Assembly: GCA_963815495.1 (NCBI GenBank)
Contig: CAWFGW010000013.1
Location: 62,001 to 126,000, forward strand
Direction of reading: 5' to 3'
DNA length: 64,000 bases
From: CAWFGW01 sp963815495
GTDB taxonomy: Bacteria > Bacteroidota > Bacteroidia > Cytophagales > JAAEPT01
Made by a program: the position numbers and the translations under genes. Of the stretch, positions 15,349-25,716 are shown in pieces. How positions within the stretch are numbered: the stretch's first letter is position 1; each line of letters begins with the position of its first letter. The notes under the pieces were generated by a model. It saw nothing but the letters and a program-made list of their open reading frames with translations, ran no database searches and was not told where the DNA came from.

Positions 15349-17861
15349 TCAACCAATATCCTGAACTCGAAGTCGTAATGCATTTGCAATTACAGAGACT
15401 GAACTAAAACTCATTGCTAGTGCAGCAATCATAGGTGATAATAACACCCCGAAAGATGGGAAAGAGCGCGCCTGCGGCAATTGGAATACCCAGCGTATTA
15501 TAGATTAAAGCAAAAAACAAGTTCTGCTTAATGTTCTTCATCACTTTTACACTTAAATTTTTCGCTTTCACAATACCGTGTAAGTCTCCTTTCACAAGCG
15601 TAATTGAAGCACTTTCAATGGCGACATCTGTTCCTGTCCCCATGGCAATACCTACGTCACTTTGAGCTAGTGCTGGCGCATCGTTTATGCCATCTCCAGC
15701 CATAGCCACTACCCGTCCTTTCTCCTGAAGTTTTTTCACTTCATTCAGTTTGTCTTCTGGCAACATGCTGGCTTTAAAATCTGCTAAATTCAATTCTTTG
15801 GCTACCGCTTGAGCAGTATTAAAATTGTCACCAGTGAGCATGATGACTTCTACGCCATTTTCTTGTAATGCTGTAATGGCTTTTGCACTTGTCTGCTTGA
15901 TTTTATCACCAATGACCACACAACCAACTAACTGCTGGTCTATGGAATCATACGAAACCGTTTTTCCTTGTTTTTGATATTCCTCTGCTTTGGTTTTGAC
16001 ATCATCTGTAAGTGTAGCATTGACATGATTCATCATTTTATCATTTCCCAACGCTACCTTTTTATTCTCAATAAGAGCAGAAACACCTTTTCCTGTTTCG
16101 GAATTAAAATCTGTCGCGTTTAAAATGGGAATATCTTTTTCTTTGCCATAGTTAACAGTTGCTTAGCTAAGGGGTGCTCACTTTTTTGATTGATGGAAAC
16201 GATATATTTTAACACATCATCTTCAGAGAATGTTGTATCAAAAGAAACCACCGTTTCAACAGTGGGTTTTCCTTCGGTCACCGTTCCTGTTTTGTCAATC
16301 ACCAAGGTGTTGACTTTATTCATTTTTTCTAGGGCTTCAGCATTTTTAATCAAGACTCCATTTTGCGCACCTTTACCAACTCCCACCATCACAGACATGG
16401 GGGTAGCTAACCCTAGCGCACACGGACATGCAATAATTAACACTGCAATCGCATTCACAAGTGCGTAAACATACACTGGTTGTGGTCCCCAAATCACCCA
16501 AACATAAATGTTAGTATAGAAATTACCACTACAGCTGGCACAAAATAACTAGACACTTGATCAGCAATTTTTTGAATAGGTGCTTTGCTTCTACTGGCAT
16601 TGTTAACCATGTGAATAATCTGTGAGAGTAAAGTATCGGCACCCACTTTTTCAGCTTCCATTAAAAATGACTGATTGCCATTAATAGTGCCACTTCTCAC
16701 TTTATCATCTTCTGACTTTTCCACTGGTATAGGTTCTCCTGTAATCATGGATTCATCTATAGAGGAATGACCTTCAGTTACTATTCCATCCACCGGTATT
16801 TTATCACCAGGCTTTACTCGAAGAATGTCGCCTACTTGAATGTCATCTACAGCAATTTCTTCTTCTTTCCCGTCTTTAACCCGAATGGCTTTATTGGGAG
16901 CTAGTTTAAGTAACTCTTTTACTGCATCGTTCGTTTTGCTGTGTGCTCGGGCTTCTAGCACTTGCCCCATCAACACCAAAGTTAAAATCACCGATGCCGC
17001 CTCAAAATAAACATGTACACTGCCCGATTCGGTTTTAAATTGTTCAGGAAAAAATTCAGGAAAGAGCATTCCAAATAAACTGAACAACCAAGCCACACCT
17101 GCTCCAATACCGATAAGGGTGAACATGTTTAAGTTCCATGTTACGATTGAGCGATAGGCTCTTTTGAAAAACAGCCATGTGGCATAAAAAACCACAGGTA
17201 TTGACAAGCCCAATTGAACCCAATTCCAGTATTTTAAGTCCAACACCCGATAAAGTGGGTTGTCGGGAACCATTTCAGACATCGCAATTAGAAAAATGGG
17301 GAGCGTAAACGCTACTGCAATCCAAAATTTCTTAAGCAGCGCTTTGTAAGCTTTTTCTTCTGCTGAAACGTCTGCATTTTTAGGAACCAAATCCATCCCA
17401 CATTTCGGACACGAACCTGGTTCATCTTTTATTACTTCAGGATGCATGGGACAGGTGTATTGTGTCGCTGATGCCTGCGCATGTGAACCTGTGCTAGCTT
17501 CTTTTACTAAGTCCATCCCGCAAACAGGACAATCTCCTGGTTTATCGTAGGTTTTGTCACCCTCACAATGCATCGGGCAATAATAAACACCACTCCCAGA
17601 ATCCACTTGTTTGGCTTGCTTTTTCTTAGGAACATCTGGAATTTTTTCATTTGGAAGATGAATCGAATACCGTCCTCCATCATTCTTTAGTGCCTCTTGA
17701 AAAGTCGCTATTGAAATATGCTTGTCCATTTCAATAGTCGCTTCCGCTTTTTCTAAGTCCACCATTGCTTTGGAAACGCCTTCTACGTCTTGTAACGTTT
17801 TTTCAACATGACCTCTGCATCCGTTGCAGGTCATTCCTTGTATTTTATAGGTATGTTTCAT
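15349..17861 (-). pseudogene. copA: CopA-type P1B copper-transporting ATPase, interrupted by three single-base frameshifts
   Basis: Read through three shifts the gene encodes about 837 residues: an HMA domain (Cys12/Cys15, GMTCNGC), two HMBDs (YYCPMHCEG... and YTCPMHPEV...), eight membrane segments, CPC in ACPCALGLATP, the phosphorylated DKTGT, and the MAGDGINDAPA hinge. The shifts are a missing base at about 16505 (before VWVIWGPQP), a missing A at about 16163 (LAK|xVNYGKEKDIPIL) and an extra C at about 15455 (PIF|GVLLSPMIAA). The restored C-terminus ends VQDIG, with stop at 15349-15351. As written it yields three partial proteins (16494-17861, 16120-16497, 15404-16051). It may be a real pseudogene or assembly error. 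An active copy would export Cu(I) from the cytoplasm. Confidence 0.85.
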
Positions 17862-18246
17862 AGTTAATGAGTCGATTAATTATTGTGCTACTGTGTTGAC
17901 TGTGGAATGTGCTAATTCTGTGTTGAAACTAATCAACTTCCTTGTCGCACTAAGCAGCATGTTTGTGAGGAAATCAACAGTCATTCCTGGTTTTATATAG
18001 GTGTTTTTCATTTTTATTCTCCTTTAATTATTAATAAATTTTTCCATCAGTACATAAGTACCTCAGCAATTATCAATGTTTTTATTTTCACTTATTTTTA
18101 TCTCCGCTTATTTACCCCTTTTGTCGCACTAAGAAGTATTTTTCTTTCCCCACAAACATTGGCAAATCCCATCAGCACATTAGCAAATCATTCCACAATC
18201 AGCACATCAACACATTAGCACATTAGCACATCAGCACATCAACAAA
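17862..18246. other. 385-bp gap upstream of copA: HMA remnant and repeats
   Basis: Holds the HMA-start remnant (17880-18011), two copies of TTGTCGCACTAAG (17942-17954 and 18120-18132, 178 bp apart), and a CAGCACATCA-type repeat array at about 18165-18246. No other gene is visible. Confidence 0.6.
17880..18011 (-). pseudogene. Short HMA-start remnant upstream of copA
   Basis: A 43-codon reading frame begins MKNTYIKPGMT, closely like the copA start MKHTYKIQGMT, but then loses the CxxC and continues as unrelated sequence. It looks like the leftover 5' end of a second HMA gene or a partial duplication of the copA start. Confidence 0.45.
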
Positions 18247-18249
18247 TCA
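18165..18249. repeat. Degenerate short-repeat array between copA and the tolC-type gene
   Basis: Eight or more units of the ATCAGCACATTAGC / CAACACATTAGCACA type, running into the last codons of the TolC-type gene at 18247. Confidence 0.8.
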
Positions 18250-19491
18250 TTCCCCTTTAGCAGTCAAATAATCTATTTTAGCTATGGCTACATGGTAGTT
18301 TTTTAGTGCTGTAGCTTTTGCTATTTCGTACTTTAATAATTGCTGTTGCATTCGGAGTATTTCTTCAAAATCTTTTCCAGAATTGCTATAGGCAACATAT
18401 AACAACTCAATTACTTGTTTGGTTTTTTTAGCTTGCGTGTCATACAACTCCGTCATTTTTTGAGCTTTTATGACCTCGTAACGTGCCATTTCAAATTGAC
18501 TTATGAGTTGATTTTCTATTTCTATCTTTTGAAACGCTAAAGCAGTTTGGGTCAGTTGTGTCTGTTTTTTTAGTGCGTTATACTTCCCTCTGAATAAAGG
18601 AAGACTCATGGTTACCATCGGCATAATAGCATCTTGTCCATTTTGTGGAATATTCAAATCTGGTCGTTCCGCAACAATGATGTAATCGACACCCACACCA
18701 AACTGGGGCTTACCTCGTTTATTAGCAAGCGACTCATTGGCTTCAGCCGCTTGAAGTTGTAGGTCTATCGCATTTAGCGTTGGGTTTTGCGTAAAGAGAC
18801 TGTCTCTGGAAGAAACAAAGATTTCGTTTTCTAAGGTCAGCGAATCATTTATTATTACCGCAAGCGAATCATCTCTATTGAGTAACCGATTGAAAGCTGT
18901 TTCCAATGGTTTTTTCATGTCCTTCAAAAGTTGAATATCGGTAGTGATTTCATCTATCATTATGTCTACTCTAAGCACATCGACCATCGCACTTTTACCA
19001 CTTGAAAAGGAGGTCGTGGCTAAGCGTTTATAAGTATTCAGAATCTCTAGGTTCTGCTGTTGAATGCGGGTAGTGGTTTCGAGTTCAACCAGCGGATAGT
19101 AAGCCTTTTTTACTTGGAGGTACAATTCATTTTGTCGATCTAAAAACTGTTGATATTTCGCATCGGCATTCAGCGAAGCTACATTTCCGCTTGCTTTCAA
19201 TGTACCAAACCAAGGGAACATTTGAGTTAAGGATATGCGTGCTTTTTGTTCGCCAACGCGCGTTTGAATCATACGTCCAAAAGCACTCACTGACAAATTA
19301 GGATCAGGTAAAGACTTCATTTGAGGGATTTGCTGTAAAGCCACTTCAAATTCAGCATGAACAGCCTTTAATCCGGGGTTATTCTCAGAAGCCTCCAACA
19401 GATAATCGTCAAGGGTTTGACCATGTAGTGAAATAGTACAGACAACCACCAAAAAAATCCCCATTACACATTTTATAAATTTAATTTTCAT
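18247..19491 (-). CDS. cusC: TolC-family outer-membrane channel (CusC-type)
   Basis: A 414-residue protein with signal peptide (cleaved near residue 24, SLHGQ) and the TolC pattern of long coiled coils and two outer-membrane beta-strand pairs; LPDPNLSVSAFGRMIQTRVG and FPWFGTLKASGN near the start are typical of metal-efflux TolCs. It forms the outer-membrane duct for the CusA at 19615 and the CusB at 12881. It is 123 bp downstream of that cusA on the same strand; the gap is filled by the short repeats. Confidence 0.87.
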   Translation of the reverse strand: MKIKFIKCVMGIFLVVVCTISLHGQTLDDYLLEASENNPGLKAVHAEFEVALQQIPQMKSLPDPNLSVSAFGRMIQTRVGEQKARISLTQMFPWFGTLKASGNVASLNADAKYQQFLDRQNELYLQVKKAYYPLVELETTTRIQQQNLEILNTYKRLATTSFSSGKSAMVDVLRVDIMIDEITTDIQLLKDMKKPLETAFNRLLNRDDSLAVIINDSLTLENEIFVSSRDSLFTQNPTLNAIDLQLQAAEANESLANKRGKPQFGVGVDYIIVAERPDLNIPQNGQDAIMPMVTMSLPLFRGKYNALKKQTQLTQTALAFQKIEIENQLISQFEMARYEVIKAQKMTELYDTQAKKTKQVIELLYVAYSNSGKDFEEILRMQQQLLKYEIAKATALKNYHVAIAKIDYLTAKGE

Positions 19492-19499
19492 ATCATCAA

Positions 19500-19614
19500 A
19501 TCATTAATAAATCAAACATCAACAAATTAGCACATTAGCATATCAAACAATTAGCAAATCAACCCATCAGCACGTCAGCTCATTACCACGTCAGCTCATT
19601 ATCACATCAATTCA
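19500..19614. repeat. Degenerate short-repeat array between tolC and cusA
   Basis: Units such as CATCAACAAATTAGCACATTAGC, AATTAGCAAATCA and CAGCACGTCAGCTCATTA. It reaches the stop codon of cusA at 19615. Confidence 0.8.
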
Positions 19615-22600
19615 TCATTTCATCAACTTCCTTTCTTCCCTCATAGCGAATAACACAGGTACAATAAAGTAAGAACTGATATCAATGATCATCCCTCCAA
19701 AAGCAGGTATCGCCATAGGTATCATTATATCGGCTCCTCTTCCAGTAGATGTGAAGATGGGTAGTAGCGCAATAATAGTTGTAGTGGTTGTCATTACACA
19801 GGCTTTAATCCTTCGGTGACCACCTTCAACTGCTAATGCGCGGATTTCTTCAATAGAACTTACTTTTTTGTCTTTAAAGGTTTGAGTTAAATAGGTTCCC
19901 ATAAGAACACCATCATCAGTAGCTAACCCGAAGAGGGCAATAAAACCTACCCAAACAGCTACACTTAGATTAACAGGGTGCATTTGAAACAAGTCTCGTA
20001 TGTTTGTCCCGAACAATTCGAAGTTGCAAAACCAAGGAACTCCCCACAGCCAAAGCATAATAAAACCACCACTACATGCCACAGAAATACTCGTAAAAAT
20101 CATTAAGGAAGTGGTGATAGATCGAAACTGGAAATACAGAATAAGGAAAACAATCCCTAAAACCAGTGGTACAATTATCGCTAGTCTCTTTTCCGCTCGG
20201 ATCTGATTTTCATAACTCCCCGAAAATTTGTAGCTAATTCCAGCTGGAACAATGAGTTCTTTCTGATCTATTTTATTCTGAATAAACCGTTGCGCCTCTT
20301 CAACCACATCCACTTCAGCATAACCATCTTTTTTATCTAACAGCACATAGCCCACTAGAAAAGTGTTTTCACTTTTGATCATTTGTGGTCCACGCACATA
20401 TTCAATATCGACTAAATCGCCCAATGGTACTTGTACGCCTGTTGGAGTTGGAATATAGATTTTCCGAAGACTGCTCGGGTCATCTCTTAATTCTCTTGGA
20501 TAACGTACACGCACTGGAAAGCGCTCTCGACCTTCCACCGTAGATGTAATCTGCATACCGCCAATAGCAGTTTCTATCGTTTGTTGAACATTTTCAATTG
20601 TCAATCCAAACCGTGCTATAGCATCTCTTTTGATATTGAGGTGTATATAAGGTTTTCCAACAATTCGATCAGCAAAAACAGCTTCTCTTTTTACTGAAGG
20701 CACTTCTTTTAGAATACTTTCTAATTGCATTCCAAAATCCTCAATAGTTTTTAAATCGGGGCCATATACTTTAATTCCCATCGGTGCTCGCATACCTGTT
20801 TGAAGCATTACCAAACGTGTTTCGATCGGTTGTAATTTAGGAGCAGATGTAACCCCTGGGATTTTGGTTACTCGTACAATTTCACTCCAAATGTCATCAG
20901 GAGTTCTTATGCTTGGTCGCCAGTTTCGAAAATATTGTCCATTTGCATCAAGTATTAAATTTTCATCCCCTAAGCCTTGCAGTAAGACTTTTTCGTTAGA
21001 GAGCGTATCATTCGAAGAAAGAATAAAATCACCTTCAGCAGAAACTTTAAAACGTTCGCGATGACCTTTTTTGTTAAGTGCATACTCTGGTTTATAATTA
21101 ATGATGTTTTCGTACATTGAAATTGGAGCTGGGTCTAGCGCTGTTTCTGCTCTACCCATTTTCCCTACCGATAACTCCACTTCTGGAATATTGGCGAGCA
21201 ACATGTCCAATTGTTGTACTACTCGCTTGTTTTGCTCTATACCAGCATGCGGCATTGAGGTTGGCATCAATAAAAAACTCCCTTCATTTAAAGAAGGCAT
21301 AAATTCTTTCCCAATTCCTGGAAATGTATGTGATAGACTACTCCAAACCGAAGTGGTTCTGATGTTTACATGGACAACATCGAAACCTGTCGCTACAAAA
21401 CCGAAAACCGAGTTAAAACCTAACCAAATGGTAATTCCCAATAGAATTAATGTGGAGGGTATAGAGAGAAAAGCGAGTTTATGATTTAAACACCATGCTA
21501 AAATTTTTCTGTAATAATGATCGAGCAAAGTAAACGTTCCGAGCACCACTGTAACTAGTAAGGCAACAAACAAAAAGTTGTAGATCAAGGATTTTGAAGC
21601 GCCAAGTGGCATCCAATAATTCGCCAATAAACCAGTAACTGAAAGAGCAGCAATAACAATAGTCAAATTATCTGTGAACCAATTTTTCTTAGGGCTATAC
21701 TCCTGTATAAACCATGCTATTCCGAAAGCTATTAGCGTTAAGCCTGACCAAAGTGAAATCCAAATCGATGCTATTAAACCTACAACCAGCAACAACGCAT
21801 TAAAGATGACTCCTCTTTTATTTTTGTTGATTTTGATTCCAAAAAACCAATGCGCAAAACTCGGTAGTATGAATAAAGCAACGAACAAAGAAGCTATGAG
21901 CGCAAAGGTTTTAGTGTAGGCCAGCGGTCCAAACAATTTGCCTTCGGCAGCTTCCATCGTGAATACGGGCAGAAAACTAACAATAGTGGTGGCAACAGCT
22001 GTTACAATGGCAGAACTAACTTCAGCCGCAGCTTTGTAGATGGTATCTATTAACTTTTGTTCTGGTGGTGCATCCTCAATATGTTGAATTACATTTTCGG
22101 AAAGCACAATACCCAAATCGACCATGGTACCAATAGCAATGGCAATTCCTGAAAGTGCTACTATGTTTGCATCAATATGAAAGTAGCGCATAGCAATAAA
22201 CACCATCAAAATAGCGATCGGCAATAAGCTTGCGATAAGAATCGAAGCTCTAAGGTTCATCACCATGACGATGATCACCAAAATGGTAATTAAAATTTCT
22301 AGCGAAAGCGCCTCTTCTAATGTGCCTAGCGTTTCGTTGATGAGCTGTGTTCTGTCGTAAAAAGGCACAATTGTCAACTGACTTTCAACACCATTCGACA
22401 ATGTTTTCTTTGGTAAACCAGGCGAAAGATCCTTAATTTTATCTTTCACATGGTTGATAACCGCCAAAGGATTTGAACCATAACGCGCCACGACTACACC
22501 TCCAACTACCTCAGCTCCATCTTTATCTAATAAACCTCGTCTTGTTGCAGGCCCCAGAGTAACTCGTGCAATATCCTTTATTCGAATAGGCACATTATCC

Positions 22601-23393
22601 ACCACAGAGACCACTGCTTTTTCAATATCTGTCACTGATTTAATGTAGCCTAAACCACGAACTAGGTATTCGGCTTGATTTATTTCGATGGTTTTAGCCC
22701 CAACATCTCTATTGGATGATTTCACAGCTTGCAACACCTTGTAAAGAGGAATATCATAAATGCGTAAAGCATCGGGGTTGACATCTATTTGATATTCTTG
22801 AACGTAGCCTCCGATAGACGCAACTTCCGAAACACCTTCAACGCCATTTAAGCCGTATTTCACATAAAAGTCTTGCACCTTTCTGATTTCGTGTAAATCC
22901 CAACCACCCGTTGGATTACCTTTTTTATCCCGACCTTCAATCGTATACCAATACACTTGCCCCAATGCTGTTGCATCTGGACCTAATGTTGGATTAACGC
23001 CTTCTGGAAGCAAGTTTGAAGGCAGTGAGTTGAGTTTTTCTAATACACGTGATCGCGACCAATAAAACTCAACATCCTCATTGAAAATGATGTAAATACT
23101 TGAAACACCAAAGATCGATGAACACCGAATGGATTTTACACCAGGGAAGTAGTTAAAGGGTAGGTGATTTGATCTTCAATATCCTGAGGAGATCTACCTG
23201 GCCATTGAGTAAACACAATTTGTTGATTTTCACCAATATCAGGAATGGCATCTACCGGTACAGGGTCGGAAGGTAAAAAGCCAGTTTTCCAACCGAATGG
23301 AGAAGTGACTAATCCCCAACCGACAAATAACAGTAAGACTAAAATGGTTACCAGCTTGTTATCCAAGAAGTAACGGATGATTCGATTTAACAT
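19615..23393 (-). pseudogene. cusA: Second CusA-type RND metal pump, disrupted by an apparent 13-bp deletion
   Basis: The start (23136-23393) reads MLNRIIRYFLDNKLVTILV...QDIEDQITYPLTTSL then hits TAA. The remaining 1132 residues (19615-23013), preceded by an open stretch to about 23145, carry the rest of a CusA. The sequence between TTSL and PGVKSIRCSS fits the family text TSLLGIPGV if 13 bases are missing near 23147; the observed length plus 13 gives exactly 1263 residues plus stop. Visible features are the extra membrane segments after the first bundle (common in Bacteroidota CusA), the IAIGTMVDLGIVLSENVI acid motif, and Met residues of the copper path. Without the repair only an 85-residue peptide would be made from the natural start. 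Confidence 0.82.
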
Positions 23394-23395
23394 GC

Positions 23396-23475
23396 TAATG
23401 ATGTTTTGATTAAATGATTTGCTGATGTGCTAATTGTTTGATGTGCTGATGTGTTAATGTGCTGATTTTCTGCTT
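23396..23475. repeat. Degenerate short-repeat array upstream of cusA, inverted orientation
   Basis: Units read TGATGTGCTAATTG and TGATGTGCTGA on the plus strand, that is inverted relative to the arrays at 14711-19614 and in the same sense as the repeats inside cusB. Confidence 0.8.
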
Positions 23476-23544
23476 TTTCTCTTGAAGAGATTAGCGGTGA
23501 AATCGACTTACTATCGAATCACTTCATCAGACATCATCAAAGAA

Positions 23545-23952
23545 TCAAATAAGAAAAGATTGGTAAAGTACGGGAATGTCCTGATAGACCAGAGGTGGAC
23601 TATAAGCTAAAAATTCGCTTTGCGCGTTTACTGTAAACTCAGGTAATAAATAAGAATGAATGAAGGCCGTTACAACAACAGCATTCAGCTCTATAGGTAT
23701 ATCAGTAGCATTAAAATTGTCCTCAACTTGAACTTTGCTGTAGTGATTTTCGCAACATGACTTCTTATTTAGAGAAGTCGTTTTAGAATCACATGGTGTT
23801 TTTTGCATGTTCATACCACAACTCAATTCATGTTGTGTAAGCTGCACGGCTGACTTAATTGCTTTTCCTTGACAAAAATGCGTATTTACTCCAAACCCCA
23901 CGGAGGTGGCTAGGAAATAAAGTGCAAATGTGATGGAAAAGATTTTTTTCAT
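23545..23952 (-). CDS. HYC_CC_PP-type secreted Cys-rich protein
   Basis: A 135-residue protein with signal peptide (1-21), then THFCQGK, a Cys pair in KKSCCENHY, and a C-terminal SPPLVYQDIPVLYQSFLI segment. This matches a small Bacteroidota family known by the motifs H(F/Y)C, CC and PP, commonly next to metal-efflux genes. The Cys/His residues suggest metal binding in the periplasm; the function is not established. It lies about 150 bp upstream of the second cusA on the same strand. Confidence 0.7.
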   Translation of the reverse strand: MKKIFSITFALYFLATSVGFGVNTHFCQGKAIKSAVQLTQHELSCGMNMQKTPCDSKTTSLNKKSCCENHYSKVQVEDNFNATDIPIELNAVVVTAFIHSYLLPEFTVNAQSEFLAYSPPLVYQDIPVLYQSFLI

Positions 23953-24143
23953 ACGACTAATATACAGAATGTTAATTAAAATGGTTCGATGTTGTATACT
24001 CTAAAGTAATGACTTTAGTCAGAAACGGAATTTATTGGTTACTCATTGCTGAAATTATTCCTTTCTTTATTCTACAACACAAAGATCAAACAAGGTACCT
24101 GAAGTATTTTATATGATTTTGAAAAAAGGTTACAACTTATTGA

Positions 24144-24707
24144 CTATAACTGATCCAATGACTTGCGATTAGGGTTATCCATTTTTTTAAATTCAGAAGG
24201 TCTTAACCCCGTTTCTTTTTTGAATTGAGCAGAAAGATGTGCTACACTACTGTAATTCATTTTATAAGCTATTTCTGATAAAGTAAGTTCTTTATAAAAA
24301 ATTAGTTCTTTCACTTTTTCAATTTTTTGTCTTAGTATAAATCGTTCTATAGTCATCCCTTCTACAGAAGAAAATAACCTACTCAATGATGAATAATCGT
24401 AGTTGAGTTTATTAATTAAAAATGTCGAAAAATTGATATTCAGTGACTCCTCTCCATAATGAATTTGTTCGATAAGAAGTGTTTTAATCTGATTTATAAT
24501 TTTCGCTTTTTGATTTTCTAATAATACAAACCCTTTCGACAACAATATTGCTTCTAATTGTCTTCTTTGACTCTGTGTCACCTCATTTCTGGTTTTTACT
24601 TCACCTAATAATAAGGAGTCAATATCAATATTTAAGGAAGTGAATATTTCCTTCACAGAATCAATACATCGTGGGCAGACCATGTTTTTAATATTCAGAA
24701 TTTCCAT
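24144..24707 (-). CDS. HMA-AraC fusion regulator, copy 2
   Basis: A 187-residue paralogue of 11622-12182. The N-terminal HMA-like domain has CxxC at Cys11/Cys14 (KNMVCPRCIDSVKEIF), and the C-terminal AraC domain reads LTLSEIAYKMNYSSVAHLSA then QFKKETGLRPSEFKK. It lies at the outer edge of the metal island, upstream of the HYC_CC_PP gene on the same strand but nearly 200 bp away, so probably separately transcribed. A metal-responsive activator of this half of the island is inferred. Confidence 0.82.
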   Translation of the reverse strand: MEILNIKNMVCPRCIDSVKEIFTSLNIDIDSLLLGEVKTRNEVTQSQRRQLEAILLSKGFVLLENQKAKIINQIKTLLIEQIHYGEESLNINFSTFLINKLNYDYSSLSRLFSSVEGMTIERFILRQKIEKVKELIFYKELTLSEIAYKMNYSSVAHLSAQFKKETGLRPSEFKKMDNPNRKSLDQL

Positions 24708-25026
24708 TTAAGCTTAAACTACCTTTATAATTCTGATTTTACCACTCCTTTGAATCTCTCGAATGAAAATTTTATTCCTTCCTTAAAATAATAACAAGCG
24801 AATTTCTATTGGTAGATTCCGCATCAAGCCTGCCTGACGGCAAGGCAGGTGCAGAATAATGACAAGGAGAAAAGTAAAATATTTCATTAAATAACTGAAT
24901 AAAAACGACTTCCCTGATTTTATTAAAAACTCTCAATTGATTAATAGTTCTTCTTTTTTGTAAAAAATCTTTCATTACTTCGCCAATAATTTTACCTTTC
25001 TATTACTATTATTAACTCTTCTAGCT
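24708..25026. other. Gap between metal island and 25-kb genes, with REP-like palindrome
   Basis: 319 bases without a credible gene. The most notable element is the palindrome at 24829-24849. The plus-strand gene at 25027 needs a promoter here, but no clear one is visible. Confidence 0.5.
24829..24849. repeat. REP-like palindrome
   Basis: CCTGCCT-GACGGCA-AGGCAGG with weaker outer pairing ATTC-GCA / TGCAGAAT. GC-rich in an AT-rich region, and of a type dispersed in many Bacteroidota genomes. Confidence 0.7.
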
Positions 25027-25716
25027 ATGAAAAAAATCACACTATTAATACTCAGCTCATTCATTATTAGCTCAATATGGGCGCAAAACTGTTCTTACTA
25101 CCCGTTAAAAAAGGGAACAATGATGCGGTATGAAACTTATAACGCTAAAGACAAATTAGAATCTAGTAATAAGACTGAAATATTAAGTATTGCTACTTCT
25201 GGTAATAAAACTACTGCGACCACTGAAGTAACTTCTTATGATAAAAAAGGAGAAGAAGTATACCAAACAGAGGTTCCAATAATCTGTGATAATGGGGAAT
25301 TGATTATTGATATGAAGTCAATGATACCTGAAGAAACTTTAGAAGGTTTTAAGGATATGGATGTGGATATTAAAACCGATAATTTAACTATTCCAAAAAA
25401 CGCACAACCAGGTCAGCAGTTGAATGATGGTCATATGTCCATTTCAGTATCTAGTAGCGGAATGGCACTAGGTACTTTTAAGTTCGATATTACTAATCGT
25501 AAAGTAGTTGGGGAAGAGAAAATCACTGTGGATGGAAAAGAATATTCAGCCATGAAAATCACGTATGACTTTGACACTAAGGTGATGATTATGAACAAAC
25601 AATTTAAAGTTGCTGACTGGTACGTGGACGGGTTAGGGGTTGTGAAATCTGTGACCTATAAATCAGATGGTGAAAAAGTTGTCAGTTACACGCTTCTAAA
25701 AGAACATAATTTCTGA
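25027..25716 (+). CDS. Secreted DUF3108/TapB-like protein
   Basis: A 229-residue protein with signal peptide (1-19, ending IWAQ) and then an all-beta domain: PLKKGTMMRYETYNAKDKLE near the start and VADWYVDGLGVVKSVTYKSD near the end. This pattern resembles the DUF3108-like beta-barrel proteins of Bacteroidota (TapB family). The function is unknown. The stop overlaps the next start (TGATG), so it is translationally coupled to the DUF2214 membrane protein. Confidence 0.6.
   Translation: MKKITLLILSSFIISSIWAQNCSYYPLKKGTMMRYETYNAKDKLESSNKTEILSIATSGNKTTATTEVTSYDKKGEEVYQTEVPIICDNGELIIDMKSMIPEETLEGFKDMDVDIKTDNLTIPKNAQPGQQLNDGHMSISVSSSGMALGTFKFDITNRKVVGEEKITVDGKEYSAMKITYDFDTKVMIMNKQFKVADWYVDGLGVVKSVTYKSDGEKVVSYTLLKEHNF

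Noticed and set aside
14711..19614. Short repeats resembling a CRISPR array
   Set aside because: Units are 9-12 bp, imperfect, without unique spacers of constant length and without cas genes.
24772..24975. Open frame of 67 codons on the minus strand
   Set aside because: It runs through the palindrome at 24829-24849, has no recognisable motif or neighbour support, and is probably chance.
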